In this document: positions 1-6,766 of the stretch, piece by piece
Numbering within the stretch: position 1 is the first letter of the stretch
Layout of the letters: each line of letters starts with the position of its first letter
Position numbers and translations under genes: made by a program
The notes under the pieces: generated by a model
What the model was told of the DNA's origin: nothing
The model's database searches: none
The model's input: the letters and a program-made list of their open reading frames with translations, nothing else
Source of the DNA: Collinsella aerofaciens
Lineage (GTDB): Bacteria > Actinomycetota > Coriobacteriia > Coriobacteriales > Coriobacteriaceae
Length of the DNA stretch: 17,033 nt
Reading direction: 5' to 3'
Assembly (NCBI GenBank): GCA_021639365.1
Contig: JAJXHK010000029.1
Coordinates: 1-17,033 of the forward strand

Positions 1-1
1 C

Positions 2-100
2 TTGCGTTTGGCGGTCAGCCGTCGGCGCGCTTACACCAACATTTCCGACGCGATCTTTGGGGACGGGGTAGAAACGGTAGAAATAGCGCTTGACAAATAA
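2..100 (+). CDS. 3' end of an unidentified gene (partial)
   Basis: An open frame enters from the left edge and ends at TAA 98-100, giving 32 residues that finish with ETVEIALDK. The piece has ordinary protein-like composition and its stop codon sits exactly at the base of a strong hairpin, which fits the end of a real gene. It is too short to assign a family or function. Its stop faces the M20 hydrolase gene on the other strand, so the two genes are convergent. Confidence 0.5.
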   Translation: MRLAVSRRRAYTNISDAIFGDGVETVEIALDK

Positions 101-136
101 GCGGGGGCGGACGTGCCGAAGCGTCCGCCCCCGCTT
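99..136. terminator. Bidirectional hairpin terminator between convergent genes
   Basis: A perfect 15-bp stem (AAGCGGGGGCGGACG at 99-113 pairing with 122-136) encloses an 8-nt loop. It lies between the stop of the left-edge plus-strand gene and the stop of the minus-strand M20 gene. The minus-strand side is followed by TTATTTG and the plus-strand side ends in CTTTGAT, so U-rich tails are short on both sides. The position suggests it serves both genes. Confidence 0.8.
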
Positions 137-180
137 TGATATCGCGATGCGGCTATGACTGCGAGATGGTCGTGGATCGA

Positions 181-1644
181 CTACTCGTCGTGCTTCTCCT
201 CGCGGCGGGCGGCGGCGCGAGCGTCGTGGATGCCCTTGATTGCGGCGTGTCGGGCGGTGCGGGCATCGTGCATGGCGTCGCGGGCCTCGGCGGCCGTGGC
301 CTTGGCAGAGCGCAGTTTGGCTGCCAGATCGGGGTTGGTTTCGGCGACCGCGGTAATCGCGGGGCCGTCGAGCTCCTCTTGCGTGGGCTCGGCCAAAAAG
401 TCGATAGCATACTGGGCGGCCACCATGGAGCCCTTGGCCAGTACCGACTCGTCAATCTTGTAGAAGCAAGAATGTTGGGCGTACGTGGCGCCAATCTGGG
501 GGTTGCGCGTGCCAACAAAGGCGAGCACGCCCGGTACGCGGCGCAGGTACTCCGAAAAATCCTCACCCGAGAGTGTGCCGCGGTAATGGCCTTGACCGGT
601 GGGGCCCAGGCATTTGATTACTGCCTGGCGGCAGCGCTCGCTCGAGGCGGCATCGTTTTCGACCTTGTAATTGGCGATGGTGTAGTCGGTGAGCTCTGCC
701 TCGGCGCCCAAGGCGGCCGCGGTATGCTCCACGATGCGGCGCATGAGCTCCGGCATTTCCTCGTGGGTCGAATCGCCGTAGGTGCGTACCGTGCCGGCGA
801 GGTAGGCCGTGCCGGCGATAACGTTGCGCGCGGTGCCGCCGTGCAGCTCGCCGACGGTAATGACGGCCGGCTCGTAGGGGCTGATCTCGCGCGAAACGAT
901 GGTCTGCAGGGCATTGACGATCTCGGCGGCCACCATAACGGCGTCGTGGCCGCGCTGGGGCATGGCACCGTGGCATGAGGTGCCGCGAACATCGATGCGG
1001 AACCAGTCGGTATTGGCCATGCGCGGTCCGGGCTCGCAGCTTACGGTGCCGGCGTCGACCTCACTCCAGATGTGCGCGGCGTAGGCGCCATCGACGCCGT
1101 CGAGCACGCCCGTGCCGATCATGAGTTTGGCGCCCTGGCCGTTTTCCTCGCTGGGCTGGAAGACGATGCGGACTTCGCCGTGGATGTCGTCGGTCATATG
1201 GCGCAGGATCTGCAGCGTGCCGAGCATCATGGCGATGTGGCAGTCGTGGCCGCAGGCGTGCATGCAGCCCTCGTTGACGCTGGCGAAATCCTCGCCGGTC
1301 TGCTCGGTGACGGGCAGGGCGTCGATATCCGCACGCAGCAGGATACGGCGGCGCGGCGTGCCGTCCTCGCGGTAGGCGTCGGGCGCGGTGCCGCGAAGGG
1401 TCGCCACAAGGCCCGTCTTGAGGGGACGCTCGTAGGGGATATTCATGGCATCGAGCTGGTTGGCGATGTCGGAAGTCGTGCGCTCCTCGGCAAGGCTCAG
1501 CTCCGGGTGCTTATGGAAGTGCCGGCGCTGCTTGATGATATAGGGTTCAAACTCGGTAGCGATATCTTTGATGGCTGCGGTGACGTCGTCAGCCGCGCGA
1601 GCCTCGGTCGCCGCCATAATCTGCTGTGCCTTGGTCTTCGTCAT
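181..1644 (-). CDS. M20-family amidohydrolase / peptidase (M20D type)
   Basis: The product is 487 aa and resembles bacterial amidohydrolases of the aminoacylase/hippurate hydrolase/IAA-amino-acid hydrolase group, which remove an acyl group from N-acylated amino acids or cleave small peptides in the cytosol. Family metal-site motifs are all present: RADIDALP (104-111), HACGHDCH (129-136, with Cys131 and His133 as likely metal ligands), QPSEE (163-167, Glu166/167), His191, GTSCHGAMP (221-229), LSGEDF (358-363) and His391. The start is ATG at 1644-1642 with AAGGAG at 1660-1655; the frame stays open much further upstream but runs into the divergent gene. Typical members are near 390-400 aa. This one has about 35 extra N-terminal residues and a roughly 65-residue Ala/Arg/Asp-rich helical C-terminal tail (420-487). 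The substrate cannot be read from the sequence. Confidence 0.9.
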   Translation of the reverse strand: MTKTKAQQIMAATEARAADDVTAAIKDIATEFEPYIIKQRRHFHKHPELSLAEERTTSDIANQLDAMNIPYERPLKTGLVATLRGTAPDAYREDGTPRRRILLRADIDALPVTEQTGEDFASVNEGCMHACGHDCHIAMMLGTLQILRHMTDDIHGEVRIVFQPSEENGQGAKLMIGTGVLDGVDGAYAAHIWSEVDAGTVSCEPGPRMANTDWFRIDVRGTSCHGAMPQRGHDAVMVAAEIVNALQTIVSREISPYEPAVITVGELHGGTARNVIAGTAYLAGTVRTYGDSTHEEMPELMRRIVEHTAAALGAEAELTDYTIANYKVENDAASSERCRQAVIKCLGPTGQGHYRGTLSGEDFSEYLRRVPGVLAFVGTRNPQIGATYAQHSCFYKIDESVLAKGSMVAAQYAIDFLAEPTQEELDGPAITAVAETNPDLAAKLRSAKATAAEARDAMHDARTARHAAIKGIHDARAAARREEKHDE

Positions 1645-1803
1645 GGTCGATTTGCTCCTTGCTGGTTTTGCAAAATCGTACAAGCTCATTCCAGTATGCC
1701 ACCTGCCACTTGGCCTGGCAAAGGTGCCGTTTGCCGCTTGGGGTTTTGTTACAAGGGCGGGGGAGTACACTCGGGGGTGTTGAATTTCCTGCCAGAGATG
1801 GGG
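1645..1803. promoter_or_regulatory. Shared divergent promoter region of the two hydrolases
   Basis: Both hydrolase genes point away from this 159-bp gap, so it must hold promoters in both directions. It contains an inverted repeat GGCAAA (1717-1722), 7-nt spacer, TTTGCC (1730-1735), near the middle, which could be a regulator site. I see no clean -35/-10 pair in either direction. On the minus strand TACGAT with an upstream TG is a possible -10. Confidence 0.4.
1655..1660 (-). promoter_or_regulatory. Ribosome binding site that fixes the M20 hydrolase start
   Basis: On the minus strand AAGGAG lies 10 nt before the ATG at 1644. It selects this start over the long upstream extension of the same open frame, which would overlap the oppositely oriented amidohydrolase. 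Confidence 0.7.
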
Positions 1804-3447
1804 ATGCCCATGCAACATATCGATCGGATTATCCGCTCCAAGAACGTCTTTACCGCGCAAGACGGCATCGATACCGCCCGCGAGCTGGCGATTGCCATCG
1901 CAGGCGACCGTATCGTCGCAGTCGGCAAGCCCGATGACGTGATTGCCGCCGCTCCTGCCGCCACGTCGGTTATCGACTACGGCGAGCAGTTTGTCTGCCC
2001 AGGTTTCCATGACGCTCATCTGCACTTCTTCCATACCTCGGTCGGCTCCTCGCCGTACATGCTCATGGATATGGGCACGTCCGAGGCTGCGCTGGTGCAG
2101 CACGCGCTCGAGTTTTCCCAGGACCTGCCCGATGACGCTTGGGTTGTGACGCAGGGCTGGCGCGACTACCGTTGGGACCCGCCCGAGCATCCTACCAAGG
2201 CGTCGCTCGATGCGGCATTCCCCGATCGTCCCTGCGTTATGTATTCGGGCGACGGGCATACGCTTTGGCTCAACAGCCGTGCACTCGAGGCGCTCGGCGT
2301 CACGCGCGACAGCGAGCCGCCAGCGGGCGGCAGTTACGACAAGGATGCAAACGGCGAGCTCACGGGTATCGCTCACGAGGCGGCCGCTATGCAGCTGCTT
2401 CCGCGCTGTCTTGAATGGCTGGGCGAGGACCGCATTGCAAGCGCTTACGCCGATCAAATGAGGCGTATGGCCGAGCAGGGTATCACCTCGATCTGCGATA
2501 TGTCGCTCATGCCTATGCCGGGCTGCGATTTTATCCGCGACGATGTCTACGACAAGCTACAGGCAGCCGGCAAGCTGGGCATTCGAGCTCATCTGTTCCC
2601 CACGTTGCTGGATGACCAATCGCGCTTAGAAGAACTGCAGACCCGCTACGCGAACAATGCGCTGCTCTCGGCGCCTGGTTTTAAGCAGTTCTTCGACGGC
2701 GTCTCGAGCGAACACACGGCCTATCTCACCGAGCCCTATACCAACCCGCGCTTCCCGGGCGACCAGGGCCGTCTGACGGTTCCTGCCGAGCGTATGTGTA
2801 AGCTGGTTCTGGCGGCTGCGGAGCGCGGACACACCGTGCGCATTCACGTCATCGGCGACGGTGCCATCCATGCCGCACTCGATATCTTTGAGGAAGCGGC
2901 AGGGCTCTACGGCCTGCCCCAGCACGGCCATAACACACTCGAGCATCTGGAGAACCTCCTGCCCGAGGACATCGACCGCCTGCGCAAGCTCAACGTGGTC
3001 GCCTCGAGTCAGCCCTGCCATATCACGCTCGACCCGGGTGGTCCGGAGCGCGACCTGGGCTTGGAGCGCAGCCGCATCATGTGGCCGTTTGCGACCTATA
3101 AACAGCGCGGCATTCGCCAAGCCTTCGGTACTGACAGCCCTATCACGACCGTTACCAGCATGAACGTGCTCTACACGGCTATCACGCGCCAGGACCCCAA
3201 AAGCCACTGGCCCGAGGGCGGCTGGCTGCCGAGCGAGCGTATCGATGCGGCAACGGCTCTGCGCAACTACACCCTGGGCAGCGCCTATGCAGCGGGCGAC
3301 GAGCAAAACCTCGGCAGCCTGGAACCCGGCAAATACGCCGACCTGGTAGTCCTAGACCAAAATCCACTCACCATCGACCCCCAAGAGCTCCAGGACACCA
3401 AAGTTCAGGCCACCTACCTGGCAGGTAACCTAATCTACGAGCGCTAA
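1804..3447 (+). CDS. Amidohydrolase_3 family (YtcJ-like) metal-dependent hydrolase
   Basis: The predicted product is 547 aa, the usual size for YtcJ-like members of the amidohydrolase superfamily, which hydrolyse amide or related bonds in small molecules. Superfamily signatures are in order: PGFHDAHLH (66-74, with metal-binding His72 and His74), a Lys in PGFKQFFDG (Lys294, candidate bridging lysine), HVIGDGA (348-354), LEHLE (379-383, His381) and FGTDSP (441-446, Asp444). The C-terminal LEPGKYADLVVLD (506-518) is the standard closing strand. No signal peptide is seen, so it is probably cytosolic. The start is uncertain: ATG codons at 1798, 1804 and 1810 are in frame; AGAG at 1794-1797 best suits 1804. 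It is divergent from the M20 hydrolase, and the two could be co-regulated. The substrate is unknown. Confidence 0.88.
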   Translation: MPMQHIDRIIRSKNVFTAQDGIDTARELAIAIAGDRIVAVGKPDDVIAAAPAATSVIDYGEQFVCPGFHDAHLHFFHTSVGSSPYMLMDMGTSEAALVQHALEFSQDLPDDAWVVTQGWRDYRWDPPEHPTKASLDAAFPDRPCVMYSGDGHTLWLNSRALEALGVTRDSEPPAGGSYDKDANGELTGIAHEAAAMQLLPRCLEWLGEDRIASAYADQMRRMAEQGITSICDMSLMPMPGCDFIRDDVYDKLQAAGKLGIRAHLFPTLLDDQSRLEELQTRYANNALLSAPGFKQFFDGVSSEHTAYLTEPYTNPRFPGDQGRLTVPAERMCKLVLAAAERGHTVRIHVIGDGAIHAALDIFEEAAGLYGLPQHGHNTLEHLENLLPEDIDRLRKLNVVASSQPCHITLDPGGPERDLGLERSRIMWPFATYKQRGIRQAFGTDSPITTVTSMNVLYTAITRQDPKSHWPEGGWLPSERIDAATALRNYTLGSAYAAGDEQNLGSLEPGKYADLVVLDQNPLTIDPQELQDTKVQATYLAGNLIYER

Positions 3448-3466
3448 GTATTCATGTCTTACCGTT

Positions 3467-3517
3467 AAACGCGGCTCGGTAGCTTATTTTGGGATGGCGC
3501 TCGAGCCGCGTTTGTTT
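3467..3517 (+). terminator. Intrinsic terminator after the YtcJ-like hydrolase
   Basis: AAACGCGGCTCG (3467-3478) and CGAGCCGCGTTT (3502-3513) form a perfect 12-bp stem with a 23-nt loop, followed by GTTT. It starts 20 bp after the stop codon. Confidence 0.8.
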
Positions 3518-3630
3518 GCCAATGGGGGTTCGTTAGGAGCGTCCCCGCCCTGCTTGATCTGGGCGCGGGGCGGAGGCGCCGCTTCCCCGCGCGCTCAATT
3601 TGGACAGCAGCAATGCTATCTCTAGGTGTT

Positions 3631-3658
3631 TTGCATACTTTCCATTACGAATTGCATA
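3631..3658. repeat. Direct repeat TTGCATA with 21-bp spacing
   Basis: TTGCATA occurs at 3631-3637 and again at 3652-3658, 21 bp apart, so both copies face the same side of the helix. The second copy continues as TGCATAAAT, a 9-mer also found just before argC (11420-11428). This is operator-like spacing, but no promoter or gene is evident next to it. Confidence 0.35.
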
Positions 3659-3701
3659 AATAGGCTGGGATGTTCTTTCTGATCCTGATGTACCCCCGCC
3701 C

Positions 3702-3945
3702 GCGCCGTGCAAAAAACGGAGTATTCAGCACCGCGAGCTCTGCCTGTGCCGCTGCGGCTGAGTAACGTTGCAGAGATTGACGTCATCTTGTGCTCCGGTG
3801 CGGCGCGAGGCATGCCTTTCTGTCCTGACGGGGTTTGCCTGCCGACCAAAATCGCCGGCCGAAGGCGTCCTTGGGACCAATATGGTGTGTCCGGCACGTA
3901 TGCAGCCGTCCTGGTTTGCTGAATACTCCCAAAAATGCACGGTGC
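3702..3945. repeat. 244-bp segment bounded by 29-bp inverted repeats
   Basis: The left arm (3702-3730) and the reverse complement of the right arm (3917-3945) match at 22 of 29 positions. The inner 13 bp, GGAGTATTCAGCA, are identical, and the outer GCRCCGTGC block differs at one base. The intervening 7-nt block is AAAAAAC in one arm and ATTTTTG in the other. The 186-bp interior is GC-rich, has no credible ORF and is not itself self-complementary. This could be a MITE-like element, two inverted copies of a binding site, or a structured transcript. Confidence 0.6.
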
Positions 3946-4019
3946 TCCCCAGGGGACCCGTGCGCGCAGCGAAAACCATGCACATGTCGCTATCCGCATC
4001 GCCATTTTGCTGCACTGAC

Positions 4020-4224
4020 TTTTCTGAATGCCGGGACCGAATTAGTTAACCTGGCTCCCGTGTGGCTCCGGAGGGGCGGGGCATAAGGTTTATCGTGAGT
4101 TCCGCACGCAAAGGAAAGCACTTAATGTGCTTTCCGTCTTGCGCAGGACTGTAGAGCAGCAAACTTCATGCCCTCCGGTCCGCCCCGGGAGCCACCGCTA
4201 AGTTATCCCCCGGCATTCAGAAAA
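4020..4224. repeat. 205-bp concentric imperfect palindrome (fold-back)
   Basis: Several nested arm pairs share one centre near 4122-4124. They are TTTTCTGAATGCCGGG (4020-4035) with 4209-4224 (16 of 16), TGGCTCCCG (4052-4060) with 4186-4194 (9 of 9), CCGGAGGG (4068-4075) with 4171-4178 (8 of 8), and the apical GGAAAGCAC (4113-4121) with 4127-4135 (9 of 9, 5-nt loop). The whole segment can fold into one long arm in DNA or RNA. It sits 137 bp upstream of groES. Confidence 0.75.
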
Positions 4225-4260
4225 TCTAAGTGCCAAAAAATAAGATTTTTTGACTCCGTG

Positions 4261-4289
4261 TTGTATAACCCGCCATTCGTGGGTACCAT
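4261..4289 (+). promoter_or_regulatory. Candidate groES promoter
   Basis: TTGTAT (4261-4266) and TACCAT (4284-4289) are separated by 17 bp, a sigma-70-like arrangement about 70 bp upstream of the groES start. A TTGACT at 4250-4255 is a stronger -35 on its own but has no good -10 partner at the right distance. Confidence 0.4.
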
Positions 4290-4312
4290 TCAACGCGTAC
4301 GCAAACAAAAAG

Positions 4313-4334
4313 GGTTAATTCGCGTGGCATAACC
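4313..4334. promoter_or_regulatory. Inverted repeat in the groES leader, possible operator
   Basis: GGTTA (4313-4317) and TAACC (4330-4334) form an inverted repeat with a 12-nt spacer between the candidate promoter and the groES ribosome binding site. It is not a CIRCE (HrcA) or HAIR (HspR) element; I find neither of those consensus operators upstream of groES. Confidence 0.3.
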
Positions 4335-4361
4335 GCGCGGCCCAAAAAGGAGGAGACAAGC

Positions 4362-4655
4362 ATGTCGTCTTTGAAGCCGCTTGCAGATCGTGTTCTGGTC
4401 AAGCCCGACGAGGCCGAGCAGAAGACCGCTTCTGGTCTGTATATCGCCAGCAACGCTCAGGAGAAGCCGCAGCGCGGCACCATCGTTGCCGTTGGCGCTG
4501 GCAAGGTCAACGACAAGGGTGAGCGCATCCCCATGGACGTCAAGGTCGGTGACGTTGTCATCTACGGTAAGTTCGGTGGCAACGAGGTCAAGGTCGACGG
4601 CGAGAAGTATCTGCTGATGCGCGCCGACGACATCTACGCCATCGTCGAGGCCTAG
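4362..4655 (+). CDS. groES: GroES co-chaperonin
   Basis: The 97-aa product is full-length GroES (Hsp10), which forms the heptameric lid of the GroEL folding chamber in the cytosol. It opens with LKPLADRVLVKP, the classical N-terminal signature. The mobile loop that docks on GroEL covers roughly residues 17-35, with the hydrophobic contact LYI at 26-28. The C-terminal strand YLLMRADDIYAIVE is typical. A strong AGGAGG ribosome binding site precedes the ATG by about 10 nt. It lies 96 bp upstream of groEL and is almost certainly co-transcribed with it. Confidence 0.98.
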   Translation: MSSLKPLADRVLVKPDEAEQKTASGLYIASNAQEKPQRGTIVAVGAGKVNDKGERIPMDVKVGDVVIYGKFGGNEVKVDGEKYLLMRADDIYAIVEA

Positions 4656-4751
4656 TCTCGTCAGAATCTCTGATTCGTCTTTGAACGCGATCGTCGCATA
4701 GGACTCGGAAGCGGCGACGCGAGTCACATTTCTTTTGGAGGATTACCTACC

Positions 4752-6389
4752 ATGGCAAAGAACATTACGTTCAACACCGATGCCCGCGCTAAGCTCGCCA
4801 AGGGTGTCAACACTCTGGCCGACGCCGTTACCGTCACCATGGGCCCCAAGGGTCGCTACGTTGCGCTGCAGCGCACGTTCGGTGCCCCGACCATCACCAA
4901 CGACGGCGTTTCTGTCGCCAAGGAGATTGAGCTCGAGGACAACATCGAGAACATGGGTGCCCAGCTGGTGAAGGAGGTCGCCACCAAGACCAACGACACC
5001 GTGGGTGACGGTACCACCACCGCAACCCTGCTCGCCCAGGCCATCGTCAACGACGGCCTGCGCAACGTCGCCGCTGGCGCCAACCCTCTGGCCATCCGTC
5101 GCGGCATCGACAAGGCCGTCAACGCCGCCGTCGCCGAGATGAAGAAGCAGGCCAAGCCGGTCGAGACCAAGGAGCAGATTGCTTCCGTCGGTACCATCTC
5201 TGCCGGTGACCCCGAGGTCGGCGAAAAGATCGCCGAGGCCATGGAGGTCGTGGGCAAGGACGGTGTCATCACCGTCGAGGATTCCCAGACGTTCGACATC
5301 ACCATCGACACCGTCGAGGGCATGCAGTTCGACAAGGGCTACGTCTCCGCTTACTTCGTCACGGACAACGATCGCATGGAGGCCGTGATGAAGGATCCGT
5401 ACATCCTCATCACCGACCAGAAGATCTCTAGCGTCCAGGACATCATGCCTGTTCTCGAGGCTGTCCAGCGCGCTGGCCGTGGCCTGCTCATCATCGCTGA
5501 GGACATCGATGGCGAGGCTCTGCCTACCCTGGTCCTCAACAAGATCCGTGGCGCCCTCAACGTCTGCGCCGTCAAGGCCCCGGGCTACGGCGATCGCCGC
5601 AAGCGCATCCTGGAGGACATCGCCGTCCTCACCGGTGGCCAGGCTGCCCTGGACGAGCTGGGCGTGAAGGTCGCTGACATCACCGCAGATATGCTCGGTA
5701 CCGCTAAGTCCGTCACCATCTCCAAGGACAACACCGTCGTCGTCGGCGGCGCTGGCTCCAAGGAGGCCATCGACGCTCGTATCGCTCAGATCAAGGGCGA
5801 GATGGAGAACACCACCTCTGACTTCGACCGTGAGAAGCTCCAGGAGCGCCTGGCCAAGCTCTCCGGTGGCGTTGCCGTCATCAAGGTCGGCGCTGCTACC
5901 GAGTCCGAGCTCAAGGAGATCAAGCACCGTGTCGAGGACGCCCTGCAGGCAACCCGCGCTGCTGTCGAGGAGGGAATTGTCGCCGGTGGCGGCGTCGCCT
6001 TCATGGACGCTGCTCCTGCGCTCGACGCCGTTGAGCTTGACGACCCCGAGGAGAAGATCGGTGTCGACATCGTCAAGAAGGCTCTGACTGCTCCGGTTGC
6101 TACCATCGCCAAGAACGCTGGCTTTGAGGGTGCCGTCGTGGTCGACAAGGTTGCCGAGCTGCCCGCCGGCCAGGGTCTCAACTCTGCCAACGGCGAGTGG
6201 GGCGACATGATCGAGATGGGCGTCCTCGACCCCGTCAAGGTCAGCCGCGTCACCCTGCAGAACGCTGCTTCTGTCGCCAGCCTGATTCTCATCACCGAGG
6301 CCACCGTCTCCGATGTGCCCAAGAACACTCAGCTTGAGGACGCTATCGCTGCTGCTACCGCTGGTCAGCAGGGCGGCGGTATGTACTAA
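4752..6389 (+). CDS. groEL: GroEL chaperonin
   Basis: The 545-aa product is full-length GroEL (Hsp60), the ATP-driven tetradecameric folding chaperone. Diagnostic segments include the nucleotide loop TMGPKG (29-34), TNDGVSV (49-55), VGDGTTTATLLAQ (84-96, with Asp86 matching E. coli Asp87), VEDALQATRAAVEEG (394-408, Asp396 matching catalytic Asp398) and AGGGVAF (411-417). The start ATG has GGAGG about 10 nt upstream. The C-terminus is the short tail QQGGGMY instead of a long run of GGM repeats. The coding strand favours C-ending codons, as expected of a very highly expressed gene. A long fold-back follows the stop. Confidence 0.98.
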   Translation: MAKNITFNTDARAKLAKGVNTLADAVTVTMGPKGRYVALQRTFGAPTITNDGVSVAKEIELEDNIENMGAQLVKEVATKTNDTVGDGTTTATLLAQAIVNDGLRNVAAGANPLAIRRGIDKAVNAAVAEMKKQAKPVETKEQIASVGTISAGDPEVGEKIAEAMEVVGKDGVITVEDSQTFDITIDTVEGMQFDKGYVSAYFVTDNDRMEAVMKDPYILITDQKISSVQDIMPVLEAVQRAGRGLLIIAEDIDGEALPTLVLNKIRGALNVCAVKAPGYGDRRKRILEDIAVLTGGQAALDELGVKVADITADMLGTAKSVTISKDNTVVVGGAGSKEAIDARIAQIKGEMENTTSDFDREKLQERLAKLSGGVAVIKVGAATESELKEIKHRVEDALQATRAAVEEGIVAGGGVAFMDAAPALDAVELDDPEEKIGVDIVKKALTAPVATIAKNAGFEGAVVVDKVAELPAGQGLNSANGEWGDMIEMGVLDPVKVSRVTLQNAASVASLILITEATVSDVPKNTQLEDAIAAATAGQQGGGMY

Positions 6390-6415
6390 GGCCGACAAGG
6401 TCTAGAACTCCCACC

Positions 6416-6560
6416 GGGAATCCGGGGGCGTGACGGGGGTTTCTCTCCGGAACGTCCTCGGACATGCAAAGAGGCTCCGCATCGCGCTTCGCGCTGCGGA
6501 GCCTCTTTGCGTCCTGCGGAATGTTCCGGAGAGAAACCCCCGTCACGCCCCCGGATTCCC
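6416..6560. repeat. 145-bp nearly perfect fold-back after groEL
   Basis: The outer arms 6416-6453 and 6523-6560 are perfectly complementary over 38 bp. An unpaired internal section (6454-6465 against 6511-6522) separates them from an inner 16-bp perfect stem (6466-6481 with 6495-6510), capped by GCGC-TTC-GCGC (6484-6494). The inner stem has AAAGAGG on one side and CCTCTTT on the other, so it could itself act as a bidirectional terminator for groEL. The 38-bp outer stem is far longer than termination needs and suggests an inserted fold-back repeat. Confidence 0.85.
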
Positions 6561-6629
6561 TGCGTTTACGGCCTTGAGGTCGGCGTGGGCGGAGGACTTG
6601 GTTGTTGGGAATACGTGTCCCGGTCGCTG

Positions 6630-6648
6630 TTTCGCGCTTTGCGCGAAA
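6630..6648. repeat. Short perfect hairpin upstream of the riboflavin operon
   Basis: TTTCGCGC (6630-6637) and GCGCGAAA (6641-6648) form an 8-bp stem with a TTT loop. No U-tract follows, so it is not a good terminator. The rest of 6561-6725 shows no gene or other structure that I can support. Confidence 0.4.
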
Positions 6649-6725
6649 GGCGCGTTACTTTGGGATGGGTGGGGAACGTGGTTGTTGCGGCAACTGATCC
6701 CCGCCACAAATTACCCTCGGCATAC

Positions 6726-6761
6726 TTGCGCGAACGATTGCTCGTGCTACACTTGCAAGTG
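6726..6761 (+). promoter_or_regulatory. Promoter of the riboflavin transport operon
   Basis: TTGCGC (6726-6731) and TACACT (6748-6753) are spaced 16 bp and lie just before the FMN riboswitch, where its transcript must begin. The -10 overlaps a perfect 12-bp palindrome CACTTGCAAGTG (6750-6761) that covers the expected transcription start, a possible regulator site in addition to the riboswitch. Confidence 0.6.
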
Positions 6762-6766
6762 CTGTT

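Larger units (their letters stand above)
3514..4361. other. Long non-coding interval upstream of groES
   Basis: There is no convincing gene in about 850 bp. The short open frames on both strands overlap one another, lack ribosome binding sites and resemble no family I recognise. The interval opens with a GC-rich hairpin-prone stretch around 3542-3575 and then an AT-richer stretch around 3600-3665. The structured elements inside it are listed separately: a direct repeat, an inverted-repeat pair, a concentric palindrome and the presumed groES promoter region. Confidence 0.6.

Noticed and set aside
153..2457. Long overlapping open frames on both strands around the two hydrolases, including extensions of each gene into the other
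   Set aside because: They are frame shadows in GC-rich DNA. Ribosome binding sites and family alignment place the real starts at 1644 (minus) and about 1804 (plus).
3622..4086. Several overlapping short frames (66-127 codons) in the gap before groES
   Set aside because: They overlap in conflicting frames, cross the inverted repeats, lack ribosome binding sites and show no motif.
4113..4135. CIRCE operator within GGAAAGCAC/GTGCTTTCC
   Set aside because: The arms share only AGCAC with CIRCE, and the spacing is 5 nt instead of 9; it is the tip of the larger palindrome.
4743..6398. A 551-codon minus-strand frame opposite groEL
   Set aside because: It is the antisense of groEL, produced by biased codon use. 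Its composition (Gly, Leu, Asp, Val repeats) is typical of such shadows and it resembles no family.
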